Shown in pieces: positions 27,249 to 36,436 of a stretch of 64,000 nt of DNA (position 1 is its first letter; every line of letters starts with the position of its first letter). Under the pieces are notes generated by a model. The model had not been told where the DNA came from. It did not search any database and worked only from the letters and a program-made list of their open reading frames with translations. Origin of the DNA: Clostridium neonatale (GTDB lineage Bacteria; Bacillota; Clostridia; Clostridiales; Clostridiaceae); the NCBI RefSeq assembly GCF_001458595.1, contig NZ_LN890328.1:1642926-1706925 (forward strand), given 5' to 3'. The position numbers and the translations under genes were made by a program.

Positions 27249-28065
27249 GGATGTACTAAGTTTAGAGTAAAATAACCGAAATAAAGCTCTCAAATTCGGC
27301 TCGCTTGCTACAAAAATGAAGCTAAGAATTCAAACATGCAGACATTGTACCCACAAATGTTTGCTCCAAGGCATATAATGCTTAGTGAGGTACGAACTTA
27401 GCAGTATAGCCCATCTTCATCTCCCGATGAAGATGTTTCCTTTAATATACCTTGGACAAACAATTGTGGAACAAGTCTACATGAAGAATTCTAAAGCTTC
27501 CTTTTTGAATGCAAGTCTCCGCCGAACATGAGAGCTTTATTTCTTTGTTTTATCTGAACTCATAGTATCAACATTATTGCTCTAAATAAATATATTTTTA
27601 AATTAAGGAATAGTTATTTATACATGTTAAGAATTTAAAAAGATAATATTTTATTATTAAAAAAATATTATCAATTTATAAATATCAGAATATAAATTCT
27701 TACGAATTTACTTATTTATTGAAGAATACACACACAGCTTTTTGCAGCTCCATAAATTATTAAAATTGATTGAAAGCTATATTTTTAGGCATGGACTATT
27801 CCTAAAAACATAAATTAGATGTCTATTATTTTAGAGAAAAACAAAGAAATTCAATATATGAATATGCGTAGTATTGTATTGAAAATTTGAGTTATTAAAT
27901 TCTTAGACAGAGGCTGTTCCAAAATTGTTTGTCAAACACTTGTTGTTGGAGCAAACATTTTTGGGCACAGCCTCTGTCTGTAGAATTTTCAACTCAAATT
28001 TTCCTACAATACGAGCATATCATATATTGAATTTCGGGTGTTATCCTCTAAACTTTGTACGTCCC
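27249..28065. mobile_element. M-family composite fold-back element (M2)
   Basis: Ends: GGATGTACTAAGTTTAGAG on the left, and on the right the inverse reading CTCTAAACTTTGTACGTCC. Two large hairpins lie inside. Hairpin A (27279-27542) has outer arms AAATAAAGCTCT/AGAGCTTTATTT and an apex CACAAATGTTTG / CAAACAATTGTG. Hairpin B (27846-28035) has arms GAAATTCAATATATGAATAT / CATATATTGAATTTC and inner GACAGAGGCTGTTCC / CACAGCCTCTGTC. No ORF is present. The rest of 27126-28102 is AT-rich spacer. Confidence 0.75.
27368..27453 (+). repeat. R-family repeat copy b, nested in M2 apex
   Basis: AAGGCATATAATGCTTAGTG up to GATGTTTCC interrupts the loop of hairpin A of M2 (compare the uninterrupted apex near 37971). 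Second stem: CATCTTCAT/ATGAAGATG, as in copy a. Confidence 0.7.
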
Positions 28066-28102
28066 TTATTTATGTTGTACAGAATCACCTTATTATAATT
28101 TA

Positions 28103-28594
28103 TTAATATTTTATTGCCTTCTTTAATAAATTAGTTGAATCTTCTATTGATAATTCTTTTGCATAAGAAATTTCTTCAATTAGAGAATCTTTAACATTTT
28201 TTAAAACCTGCTTTTCTGCTGCATTTAATTTACTATTTATTTTAACTTGAGTTAAATCATATATAACCTCTAGAGTACCTCTTAGCGATCCTGATTTTAC
28301 CCTTTCTGAATTAGCAGCCATTCGCTCTTTTGATGTATATTCCTTATATTCATTCTTCTCTGACATAGCATTATTAATACTTTCCAATCCTCTATCTATA
28401 GCCTCTGAATCACTTACTAATCTAAGGTTTGATACATAAGCTCTACTAACTGGTAAACTTAATATCATAGTATTATTAAAAATTTTTATTTTATAATAAT
28501 CTTGCTTTTCACCTTTAAATTCTCTTTTTTCAATGTCACTTATTACCCCTATTCCTTGGCTTGGATAAACCACCTTATCTCCAATGTTAAACAA
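28103..28594 (-). CDS. CarD-family RNA polymerase-binding regulator
   Basis: A 163-residue protein with the N-terminal CarD/TRCF RNA-polymerase-interaction domain (FNIGDKVVYPSQGIGVISDI, residues 2-21, to about 60) and a helical C-terminal DNA-interacting region (about 70-163). CarD/CdnL proteins stabilise open promoter complexes. The start is TTG at 28594, 9 bases after AGGAGGAG; no ATG is available nearby. Monocistronic. Confidence 0.9.
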   Translation of the reverse strand: MFNIGDKVVYPSQGIGVISDIEKREFKGEKQDYYKIKIFNNTMILSLPVSRAYVSNLRLVSDSEAIDRGLESINNAMSEKNEYKEYTSKERMAANSERVKSGSLRGTLEVIYDLTQVKINSKLNAAEKQVLKNVKDSLIEEISYAKELSIEDSTNLLKKAIKY

Positions 28595-29023
28595 AAAAAT
28601 CTCCTCCTAAATTGCATGATATATCTATTATATCATATTTAGATTTTTTTTGCTAATTTTTAATTTTATCACGCTGATTTATTATAGTCAATATTTTTTA
28701 TTATATATTTACTATTCAATTTAAACTGAATAATTATTGTATATATTTAAACTTAGGTCTAAACAAAAATACTAATTCTCTTATTAAATTTCAATATATA
28801 TATTCCAATAAATAATCTGTATGCAATTTAAGAAATCTTAAAAATATTTCAACAGTAGTTGCCAATTGTATATTGTAAATTGTTAATTAGAACTTATATA
28901 TTATATAAACTTAAAATCTATAATTATATATATGTTGCAATTACTTTTCTACATTTTATATGCTGGTATTTACTTATCCTGTAAACATCTTAAACGAAAT
29001 TTTATTATCTCAACATATATAAA
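28595..29023. other. AT-rich intergenic region
   Basis: Between the CarD start and the ADH terminator I see no ORF, repeat copy or clear promoter except the CarD ribosome binding site at its left end. Confidence 0.6.
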
Positions 29024-29069
29024 AAGAAATATGAATATTTCGAAACTAATATAAATATTCATATTTCTT
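29024..29069 (-). terminator. Terminator of the Fe-alcohol dehydrogenase gene
   Basis: AAGAAATATGAATATT (29024-29039) pairs perfectly with AATATTCATATTTCTT (29054-29069). In the minus direction a TTTTT run follows. Confidence 0.75.
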
Positions 29070-29115
29070 AAAATAATTTTTAAAAGCACTTTTTTAAAAG
29101 ATTCTTAAAATTATA

Positions 29116-30276
29116 CTATAAACACATTTCTAAAATTTTGCGTACGTCACCTTCATTTAATGGAACATAAGCATAAGCTAAACCACCATGCGAAACAGCA
29201 GCTTTTGCCATATTATCAAAATATGTTTCATCTATGTTAAGTTCTTCTAATGTCATAGGAATACCACAGTCTTTAAAGAATTTTTCTGTTGCATCTATTG
29301 CTTCATTAGCAAGAGCAAACTTATCTTCCTTAATAGGCATATGCCATACATTTACTGCATATTCAACAAATTTATCTAATGTATTTTCACTTAAAATATA
29401 TCTCATCCATCTTGGAGTTACTATGGCAAGACCAACACCATGTGTTATGTCATAAAATGCACTTAATTCATGTTCTATAGGATGACAGCTCCAAGCCCCT
29501 TCTTTTCCACTTCCACAAAGTCCATTAAGTGCCATTGAACTAGCCCACATTAAATTTGCACGTGCTTCGTAATTTTCAGGATCTTTCAAAGCTATAGGAC
29601 AATACTTAATACAAGTTTGTAATAATCCTTCTGCAAATTTATCTTGAACGAAAGCATCAGTTGTTTTACTAAAATATTCTTCAAATACGTGTGACATAAT
29701 ATCAGCAGTTCCAGCTGCTGTTTGAATACTTGGTAATGTGTATAAATATTCTGGATCACAAATAGAAGTTTTAGGTATCATATTCCATGAAGATGTACCT
29801 AATTTTTCATTGGTATCCATTTTAGATATAACAGCAAATTGATCCATTTCTGAACCTGTTGCTGCCATTGTTAAAACTGTTACTATTGGAAGTACCTTAT
29901 CTATTTTTGATGGTTCTTTCACTAAGTCCCAAGTATCACCTTCATAACTTACTCCTGCTGCAACGACTTTTGAACAATCAATTGTGCTACCACCACCTAC
30001 TGCTAATACAACATCTATATTGTTTTCTCTGCAGAGCTCAACACCACGTCTTACTGTTTCAATTCTTGGGTTTGGTTCAATACCATCTAGCTCTACTATA
30101 TTAAAGTCCTTTAATAGCTCCTTTATTGTTTTATAAATGCCATTTCTTTTTATACTTCCACCACCATAAGCTAAAAGCACATTTTTACCATATCCTTTTA
30201 ATACCTCTGGAAGATTGGAGATTTGTCCTTTACCAAATAGCATCTCAGTATAAGCATTAAATTTAAAATTAACCAT
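29116..30276 (-). CDS. Iron-containing alcohol dehydrogenase (butanol dehydrogenase type)
   Basis: A group III Fe-dependent alcohol dehydrogenase of about 386 residues. N-terminus NFKFNAYTEMLFGKGQI and YGGGSIKRNGIYKTI match the BdhA/BdhB/YqhD class. The NAD(P) loop is AVGGGSTIDCSKVVAAG. Metal-binding histidines lie in DIMSHVFEEYF and in CHPIEHELSAFYDITHGVGL. It probably reduces aldehydes such as butyraldehyde using NAD(P)H. An upstream in-frame start at 30291 exists, but its first codons form the GGGAGG that positions the ATG at 30276. Monocistronic. Confidence 0.92.
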   Translation of the reverse strand: MVNFKFNAYTEMLFGKGQISNLPEVLKGYGKNVLLAYGGGSIKRNGIYKTIKELLKDFNIVELDGIEPNPRIETVRRGVELCRENNIDVVLAVGGGSTIDCSKVVAAGVSYEGDTWDLVKEPSKIDKVLPIVTVLTMAATGSEMDQFAVISKMDTNEKLGTSSWNMIPKTSICDPEYLYTLPSIQTAAGTADIMSHVFEEYFSKTTDAFVQDKFAEGLLQTCIKYCPIALKDPENYEARANLMWASSMALNGLCGSGKEGAWSCHPIEHELSAFYDITHGVGLAIVTPRWMRYILSENTLDKFVEYAVNVWHMPIKEDKFALANEAIDATEKFFKDCGIPMTLEELNIDETYFDNMAKAAVSHGGLAYAYVPLNEGDVRKILEMCL

Positions 30277-30418
30277 TTCTATTCCTCCCATTTTATATAA
30301 TAATATTCTTTATAAATATAGTATAACTCTTAAAGGTATATCCAGGTCAATATAAATATGCTATATATTTGAAATTTATTGTAAATCACTAATATTTTCT
30401 TGCATTTTAAGAGTTGAT

Positions 30419-30928
30419 TCAATAATATAATATTTTTTCAAATGCTATCCTTTTGCTTCTATCTTCTAGATAAATTACCCCACAATATTTAAAACCATTT
30501 TTTTTAAAAAATTTTTGCATTGATAAATTTTCTTCATGTGTATCGATCTTTATACTCATTATATTTTTATTTTTGCACATCTCTTCTACACTTTTTAAAA
30601 TTAGACTTGATAAACCCAAACCTTTATATTCGTTATCAATAGCTATTCTATGAATTACAGCATATTTATCATTACTTATCCAATTCCCCTCATATATAAA
30701 ATCATATGTTCTTTCTTTATCAAAAGATATTGCCGCTGTTCCAACAATACTATTGTCTTTTACTAAAACATAACCTATTTTATTATTAATATCAGCAAGT
30801 ATGGTATCTTCATTGGGATAGTTATTTTGCCATTGATCTATACCTTTTTTCTTAAAATAATTTTGTGCTTGATGTATTATTTTCATTATACTTTCAATAT
30901 CACTTTTTGATGATTTTCTTAATTCCAT
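30419..30928 (-). CDS. GNAT-family N-acetyltransferase
   Basis: About 169 residues with the GNAT fold: acetyl-CoA motif A HRIAIDNEYKGLGLSSLILK, then SIKIDTHEENLSMQKFFKKN and GFKYCGVIYL. The ATG at 30928 follows GGGGAATAGC; a GTG at 30940 is in frame but lies on the RBS. Substrate unknown. Transcribed alone. Confidence 0.85.
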   Translation of the reverse strand: MELRKSSKSDIESIMKIIHQAQNYFKKKGIDQWQNNYPNEDTILADINNKIGYVLVKDNSIVGTAAISFDKERTYDFIYEGNWISNDKYAVIHRIAIDNEYKGLGLSSLILKSVEEMCKNKNIMSIKIDTHEENLSMQKFFKKNGFKYCGVIYLEDRSKRIAFEKILYY

Positions 30929-31169
30929 GCTATTCCCCACTTAACTTTTGTTATTTAATTTGTACCTTAACATATTACTACATTTTTAATATTCATTATA
31001 GTAATTATACAAAATTCTTAAGCAGTTCAATATTATAAATTTATAAATTTATTTTTTTGAGTAATTTTACGTTTCTCCTAAGTTTAAATCTATTTCTATT
31101 TCTATTAACTATAATATAGAAATAAAAATAGATTGTATATTTTTAATCAAATCATCTTATCTTTATAAA

Positions 31170-31952
31170 TTAAATATCTGTGATTTTATATTCTGGATGC
31201 TTATATCTTTTCTTTCCTATAGTTTTATCTGAAAAATTAATTGCTTCATTAGGACAACAATTTATACACTTCATACACAAAATGCATTTTTTATTATCCC
31301 TTAATATTTTTCCATCTTCTAATTTCAATGCATTAACAGGACATCCTTTCACACATGACTGACAGCATGTACATTTGTCATTGACATCAAAAGGTATTGT
31401 TCTTGTACTTAAATCAAAGAACATTCCACCAATAATATATGATTTAAAATATGACTTTAAATTTAAATAACTGGTTCTTTTATAAGTTTTCTTTATATCA
31501 ATTATACTTTCACATATCTTTTGAATTTCTTTTCCAGCTTCCTTTACTCTTCGTTCTTCTTCCTCTTTTGGAAGTTTATTTTCTGCAACTGTATAATTCC
31601 CTGGCATAAGAATATTATAACTACCATCTAATGATAATTTAATTTTATTTAGGCATGAATTTAATACATCAGGTGCTGCTTCATAATCTCCTGCACAAGT
31701 AGATATGGAATATACATATTGATTATCATAATTCGTAAATTTCAAATCTTTTATAAAATTTGTAACAATTTTAGGTGGTATGAATCCATGTATTGGATAA
31801 ACAAATCCTATATTTTCATGATCCTCTAATGTATATATAAATTCCTTATTTTTTATAGCCATAGGTATTGATATACATTTCTCATTTAACTTTATAGCTG
31901 CATTTTTAGCAACATATGCCGAATTTCCTGTTCCACTAAAATAAAATATCAT
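31170..31952 (-). CDS. EFR1-type flavodoxin-ferredoxin fusion
   Basis: 260 residues. The N-terminus is a flavodoxin-like domain with the FMN loop FYFSGTGNSAYVAK (residues 3-16) and FVYPIHGFIPPKIV. The C-terminus has two 4Fe-4S motifs, CTCCQSCVKGCP and CILCMKCINCCP. This arrangement matches EFR1-family electron carriers of anaerobes. It is 2 bases downstream of the membrane-protein gene, and both are divergent from a TetR regulator, so they may form a regulated redox unit. Confidence 0.88.
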   Translation of the reverse strand: MIFYFSGTGNSAYVAKNAAIKLNEKCISIPMAIKNKEFIYTLEDHENIGFVYPIHGFIPPKIVTNFIKDLKFTNYDNQYVYSISTCAGDYEAAPDVLNSCLNKIKLSLDGSYNILMPGNYTVAENKLPKEEEERRVKEAGKEIQKICESIIDIKKTYKRTSYLNLKSYFKSYIIGGMFFDLSTRTIPFDVNDKCTCCQSCVKGCPVNALKLEDGKILRDNKKCILCMKCINCCPNEAINFSDKTIGKKRYKHPEYKITDI

Positions 31953-31954
31953 TT

Positions 31955-32509
31955 TTATTCTCCTTCCTTAATTCCAATATATTTTTTACTTTTCTTTTTA
32001 AATAAATTTAGAAACATTATTAGTATAATTGAGATGATCCAAAAATCTCCAGCAATAAATTTTATAGATGTAAATGTACTTGATAAGAAAACTAAATAAT
32101 TTATTCTGGCTGGATAGTTAAAAAGTATTATGAGCAAAAATAAATTTTCAATCATATCACAAGCTGCTCTTAAAAGCGCAAATCCAAAAATTATTTTATA
32201 TCTTTCTTTTACCTTCCTTACAATTATTTTAGTTAAATCATATTGAACATAGCAAAAAGAAATTATGAAAATAAAATCTACAAAAAGTAGTCTTACATAA
32301 TGATGTATTCCCTGTTCTGTAAGTGCACTTAGAGCAGAATATACATAATCGCTGCTATATTTAAACATCATATCAAATATCTCAAAACTACTACTGTATT
32401 TTTTTAGTCCTATTTCTCCAACACTAGTTGCTTCCATTAAAAATAAAGTAAATGCAAAAGATACATAAATTATGAATTTTAAAAATTTGTTATTAATTTT
32501 AATCATCAT
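31955..32509 (-). CDS. Polytopic membrane protein, unknown
   Basis: 184 residues with four hydrophobic segments (about 10-28, 73-90, 105-135, 155-172) and a lysine-rich tail. I do not recognise the family. ATG ATG at the start leaves the exact residue open; the RBS AGGAGG is only 2 bases before the first, so the second ATG (32506) is likely. Cotranscribed with the EFR1 gene and divergent from tetR. Confidence 0.7.
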   Translation of the reverse strand: MMIKINNKFLKFIIYVSFAFTLFLMEATSVGEIGLKKYSSSFEIFDMMFKYSSDYVYSALSALTEQGIHHYVRLLFVDFIFIISFCYVQYDLTKIIVRKVKERYKIIFGFALLRAACDMIENLFLLIILFNYPARINYLVFLSSTFTSIKFIAGDFWIISIILIMFLNLFKKKSKKYIGIKEGE

Positions 32510-32667
32510 ATCCTCCTTATAGTTTGTCTATATTCATTCGTTCTAGATATTAGTGTAACATCTATAAAATCTATTAATTATCTAATGTTATCAATTATTA
32601 TATGCAATATTTACATCTAATAATAATCGATATATTGACAAATTCTCATATTTTTAATACCATTTTA

Positions 32668-32701
32668 GTATACCACCGGTTTACTTGTATACCACAAGTA
32701 T
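32668..32701. promoter_or_regulatory. Overlapping inverted repeats upstream of tetR
   Basis: AGTATACC-acc-GGTTTACT (32668-32686, one mismatch) overlaps TACTTGT-ATACC-ACAAGTA (32683-32701, perfect 7-bp arms). They lie between the divergent tetR and membrane/EFR1 genes and are candidate TetR operators. Confidence 0.65.
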
Positions 32702-32736
32702 ACTCTTTATCAAAATTTAGTCAATAGGAGATTTTT

Positions 32737-33375
32737 ATGGATAATATATCTAAAAGAGAAAAAGAAAAGATTCAAAAAGAAAACGAGATAATAGATGCTG
32801 CTGAAGAATTATTTTGTTTAAATGGATTTGAAGGCACATCAATGAATGATCTGGCAAAGAAAGTTGAATATACAAAAAGAACAATTTATAAATATTTTAC
32901 ATGTAAAGAAGATTTATTTTTTGCAGTACTTTTAAAATCTTATGTTAATATGGTTAATTCTATCAGTTCCTCTATAGATGACAATTCGACTGGCTTTGAA
33001 AAAATCAAATCTTTTTATCATAGCTTTAATAATTTTTCAAGTACGGAGTCTAATTTAATAAAATTGATGGGTATGATTGGAATAGCAAAGCATAAGAATG
33101 ATGAAACAGATATGCCTTATAAAACAAAATTTTATGAATTTAATAAAAAATTATTTTCCGAAATTTATAAATTATTTGAGGAAGGAAAACGTGATAATAG
33201 TATAATACAAGAATATGAAACTTCTAAACTCGTTTTTTCATCTATATTTACTATGACAGGATTCTTTCTTATGCTTTCTACATCAGGAGATTCTTTTACA
33301 GAATCTTTTAATTTAGATAAAAATGATTTTGTGGAATTTACTATAGATTTTTTAACAAACTCCTTTAAAAACTAA
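32737..33375 (+). CDS. TetR-family regulator
   Basis: 212 residues with an N-terminal TetR helix-turn-helix (IIDAAEELFCLNGFEGTSMN, residues about 18-37, then DLAKKVEYTKRTIYKYFTCK) and a helical ligand domain. It is preceded by operator-like repeats and divergent from the membrane protein/EFR1 pair, which it probably represses. Ligand unknown. RBS TAGGAG 5 bases from the ATG. Confidence 0.9.
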   Translation: MDNISKREKEKIQKENEIIDAAEELFCLNGFEGTSMNDLAKKVEYTKRTIYKYFTCKEDLFFAVLLKSYVNMVNSISSSIDDNSTGFEKIKSFYHSFNNFSSTESNLIKLMGMIGIAKHKNDETDMPYKTKFYEFNKKLFSEIYKLFEEGKRDNSIIQEYETSKLVFSSIFTMTGFFLMLSTSGDSFTESFNLDKNDFVEFTIDFLTNSFKN

Positions 33376-33412
33376 TTCAATATACTAAAAATATTAAATT
33401 AGTTTTTAAAGG
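33362..33412 (+). terminator. Perfect hairpin overlapping the tetR stop codon
   Basis: CCTTTAAAAACTAATT (33362-33377) pairs with AATTAGTTTTTAAAGG (33397-33412), 16 bp without mismatch. The tetR stop codon lies inside the left arm. Confidence 0.7.
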
Positions 33413-33419
33413 GCATAAA

Positions 33420-33520
33420 ATCAGAGTTTAGTGGAAATTAACCGAAATTCGATATATGAATTTAGATGAGGCAAAGAAATAAACCTCTTATGTGATGCTC
33501 TCTCAATGTCATCAACTTAA
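33420..33520. mobile_element. Degenerate M-family remnant (M3)
   Basis: ATCAGAGTTTAGTGGAAATTA and CCGAAATTCGATATATGAAT are M-element end sequences. They are followed by TTTAGATGAGGCAAAGAAAT and AAACCTCTTATG, which match the inverse of the right part of M4 hairpin A. The rest of the element is not recognisable. An extra stem CTCGCTAT/ATAGCGAG lies at about 33571-33600. Confidence 0.5.
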
Positions 33521-33675
33521 GAAAATATAAAACAATACTTGCCAGTAGGCAGAAAATTTGCAACCTCGCTATGGATATTAAATCTATAGCGAGATTTGAT
33601 TTTATTAAAAATATTAGATTATTATCACAAATTTTAAGACAAGCAAACAAATTTCCTTGCAAAAAATTAATAGAA

Positions 33676-33703
33676 CCCACAAAATGTTATAGACTTTTGT
33701 GGG
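33676..33703 (-). terminator. Terminator of the DUF956 gene
   Basis: CCCACAAAA (33676-33684) pairs with TTTTGTGGG (33695-33703). In the minus direction a T-rich stretch follows (TTCTATTAATTTTTT). Confidence 0.65.
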
Positions 33704-33722
33704 CTTATGGTGAAAACTAATA

Positions 33723-34097
33723 TTATTTTTTCTTAAATATTGATTTTATTGACCGCTTTAACACATCAAAGAAACTTAATGAAGAAACTATATGATCTGC
33801 ATCTACATAATTTCTAACAGTGCGAAGTACTCTTTTTGCATCTTTAGAAGCAAAGGTATAAGTACCATTTTTCTTTGTGCGGACTGCATATCGTGGAATC
33901 CACTTGCCTTTAAACAATATAGATACAATTACATAATCAACCTCTTCCCAGGGAATTTGAATGAATTTGCGAGGATCACGAGAATTATAAAACTCAAAAC
34001 CTTTATCTCCAATCATTATTTTCCCATAGTCTGTAAGTCCCGCAAAAGATGTGGCATCAATTGCAAGGTCCACTTTTGTATTAAGTGATTGAACCAT
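33723..34097 (-). CDS. manO: DUF956-family protein (ManO-like)
   Basis: A 124-residue soluble protein. DUF956 proteins (ManO) are encoded beside mannose-type PTS operons in Firmicutes and are thought to be regulatory or accessory; the mechanism is not established. Visible segments: DLAIDATSFAGLTDYGKIMI, FYNSRDPRKFIQIPWEEVDY and WIPRYAVRTKKNGTYTFASK. It lies downstream of manZ on the same strand, but a terminator-like hairpin and an SR element (561 bp in all) separate them. RBS AGAGGTAGG. Confidence 0.85.
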   Translation of the reverse strand: MVQSLNTKVDLAIDATSFAGLTDYGKIMIGDKGFEFYNSRDPRKFIQIPWEEVDYVIVSILFKGKWIPRYAVRTKKNGTYTFASKDAKRVLRTVRNYVDADHIVSSLSFFDVLKRSIKSIFKKK

Positions 34098-34353
34098 CTA
34101 TCCTACCTCTTTTCTGATTATAAGTACTTTTATTTATATTATACATTTTATATCAATTATCATAAAGCTCATTAATATCAACTATATTTTACTTATTCAT
34201 TTAATCAATATTCCAAAGATTATTTTTTTGTTTATCATGAAATTTTGTGATAAATAATAATTTACATCACTTATACGGCCTATTTACTTGGTTTTGAATA
34301 AAGAATTGATGTTTAAAAAGCACCTTTTCACAAAATTCTGTGATGAACCTTTT

Positions 34354-34609
34354 TTATTCTTCAGGAAATTATTCCTATGAATAATCCAGGATAAATTGTA
34401 GAAATATTACAATAAACTAAATGCATAGTTCCTAAAGAATAAAAAATAAATTATATGCGCCTGGCCTTTTCTTTGGTAAGCTCAGAAAATCCAGAGTGCC
34501 CTGAAAAAAATCGACGGCTTAAAGGATTACGTTTTATAAAAGCTATTATATTCTATTGAATTTATATTTTTATAAAAGACTATATCATAGTCGCCTTGGC
34601 GTTTTTTTT
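34354..34609 (+). ncRNA. SR element copy 2
   Basis: About 85-90 percent identical by eye to copy 1 from the TTATTCTT start to the TTTTTTTTA end. GCGCCTGGCC...CCAGAG is preserved. The loop differs (CTTTGGTAAG against CGCAGGCTCG). It lies antisense to the mannose operon between manZ and DUF956. Together with the 34626 hairpin it accounts for most of the 34098-34658 gap; a small TCACAAAATT/ATTCTGTGA inverted repeat lies just upstream. Confidence 0.55.
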
Positions 34610-34625
34610 ATTTTATATTAACAAA

Positions 34626-34646
34626 GCCTGAGCTAAAAGCCCAGGC
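34626..34646 (-). terminator. Hairpin after manZ
   Basis: GCCTGAGC pairs with GCCCAGGC (one wobble in the minus transcript), 13 bases past the manZ stop, followed by TTTGTT in the minus direction. It is a partial or full terminator. Confidence 0.65.
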
Positions 34647-34658
34647 AAAACAAAAATG

Positions 34659-35570
34659 TTACATTAATCCAATTAAGTGGAATACAATACCAATTAAGAA
34701 TAATCCAAGGATAATAATAATTGGAGATACTTTCTTCTTAAGTAACCACATACAAATTAGTGTGATTAATAATCCTGCAAGACCAGGAATTAATGAATCT
34801 AAGTTATTTTGTAATGTTGTAACTTTTTCCGGAGTTAATGACATACCAGATGCTTGTTGCATTAGAGCTTGTTTTATACCTTCTGCTCCAGCTGGTAGAC
34901 TACTCCAGTCAATGTAAGCACCCTCACTTAACTTAACTGATGATACTACTGGAGCAAAGCTTACAGATACCCATCTGTTAACCAATGATCCTAATATGAA
35001 CATACCAAGGATGGATGCTCCTTTTGTAATATCTTGTAATATACCACCAGATAAATCCTCGGTAATACGAGATCCTGCTTTGTAACCAAACTCTTGTGTA
35101 TACCACATAAATGCCATACGGATAATATTCCAAGCGAAAAAGTAAATAAATGGTCCAAGTATATTACCACTCATAGCAAGGGAAGCAGCTAATGCCCCTA
35201 AAATCGGCTTAACAGTAAACCAGAAAACTGGATCTCCAATACCAGCTAAAGGTCCCATCATACCAACTTTAACACCTTGAATAGTTATGTCATCGATTGG
35301 TGCACCATTTGCACGTTCTTCTTCTAAAGCTAATGTTACACCAATGATTGGTGAAGCTACATATGGGTGAGTGTTAAAGAATTCTAAATGACGTTTTAAT
35401 GCATCTGCTCTTTCTTCTTTAGTCTTGTATAATTTTTTGATTGCAGGAATCATTGCAAATGCCCATCCACCGTTTTGCATTCTTTCATAGTTCCAAGAAC
35501 CTTGAAGGAAAGTTGAACGCAACCAAACAGAAATACGATCTTTTTTTGTTAATTTTAATTCTTTTGCCAT
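34659..35570 (-). CDS. manZ: PTS mannose-family IID component
   Basis: 303 residues, membrane component D of the mannose/fructose/sorbose-type phosphotransferase system. Recognisable parts: LRSTFLQGSWNYERMQNGGW near residue 16, GPLAGIGDPVFWFTVKPIL near 133 and the C-terminal hydrophobic segments. It works with IIC (manY) to carry and phosphorylate hexose. Last gene of the manXYZ cluster; 19 bp after manY. RBS GGGAGAGG. Confidence 0.95.
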   Translation of the reverse strand: MAKELKLTKKDRISVWLRSTFLQGSWNYERMQNGGWAFAMIPAIKKLYKTKEERADALKRHLEFFNTHPYVASPIIGVTLALEEERANGAPIDDITIQGVKVGMMGPLAGIGDPVFWFTVKPILGALAASLAMSGNILGPFIYFFAWNIIRMAFMWYTQEFGYKAGSRITEDLSGGILQDITKGASILGMFILGSLVNRWVSVSFAPVVSSVKLSEGAYIDWSSLPAGAEGIKQALMQQASGMSLTPEKVTTLQNNLDSLIPGLAGLLITLICMWLLKKKVSPIIIILGLFLIGIVFHLIGLM

Positions 35571-35588
35571 TTTATGTCCTCTCCCTTC

Positions 35589-36395
35589 TTAGTATCTATC
35601 AATGAGATCCCCGACTGGATCTCCTGTATTTGAGCTTCCGCCATTACCTGAACCACCTTGTTTAGAAAGTGCCAAGTAAACAAGAGCTAAAGCAACACCT
35701 ATTGCACCAAGTCCGATAAGTGTAATTTGTGAAACAGTTGCTAATACAAAACCGATTGCAAAGAATGGCCATACTTCTTTTGTAGCCATCATGTTAATTA
35801 CCATTGCGTAACCAACAGCTACAACCATTCCACCACCGATTGCTAAACCATCTGTTAACCAAGCAGGCATAGAATTAAGTAATGAACTAATTGGAGCAGC
35901 TCCAATTGCTAAAATCAAGGCTGCTGGAATTGCAATACGTACACCTTGCATACAAATAGCAATAACATGCCATATTTCAACTTTTCTCATATTTCCTTGT
36001 TTAGCGGCAGCATCCATGAAATGTACAAACGCTGTAGCAATAGTACGACAAATAATTGTTAATAATAAACCTGCAACTGCTAGAGGAACAGCAAGAGCGA
36101 TTGCTGAAGCAACTCCTGCTTCACCTTGTCCTCCAAGAACTAGAATGATTGCCGATGCAACTGATGCAAGCGCTGCATCTGGTGCTACAGCAGCACCGAT
36201 ATTTGCCCAACCTAAAGCAATCATTTGAAGAGTACCACCTAAGATTAGGCATGGTACTAAATTACCTGTAACTAAGCCAATTAATGTACAAGCAACTACT
36301 GGTTGATGAAAATGGAATTCATCCAAGATACCTTCTACACCAGCTAGAAATGCTACAATAATGACTAATATAATTTGAACTATATTCAAATCCAT
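35589..36395 (-). CDS. manY: PTS mannose-family IIC component
   Basis: A 268-residue polytopic membrane protein. LIGLVTGNLVPCLILGGTLQ and GWANIGAAVAPDAALASVAS are conserved EIIC-Man segments. The C-terminus carries a Gly/Ser/Asn-rich linker and DPVGDLIDRY. RBS GGAGG before the ATG. It is placed between manX and manZ on one transcript. Confidence 0.96.
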   Translation of the reverse strand: MDLNIVQIILVIIVAFLAGVEGILDEFHFHQPVVACTLIGLVTGNLVPCLILGGTLQMIALGWANIGAAVAPDAALASVASAIILVLGGQGEAGVASAIALAVPLAVAGLLLTIICRTIATAFVHFMDAAAKQGNMRKVEIWHVIAICMQGVRIAIPAALILAIGAAPISSLLNSMPAWLTDGLAIGGGMVVAVGYAMVINMMATKEVWPFFAIGFVLATVSQITLIGLGAIGVALALVYLALSKQGGSGNGGSSNTGDPVGDLIDRY

Positions 36396-36436
36396 AATTG
36401 TTATCCTCCTTCTTTATCTAACTTTATCTAACTAAA

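Noticed and set aside
33462..33680. 72-residue ORF on the minus strand
   Set aside because: It lies in a degenerate M element and terminator region, with no plausible RBS or family.
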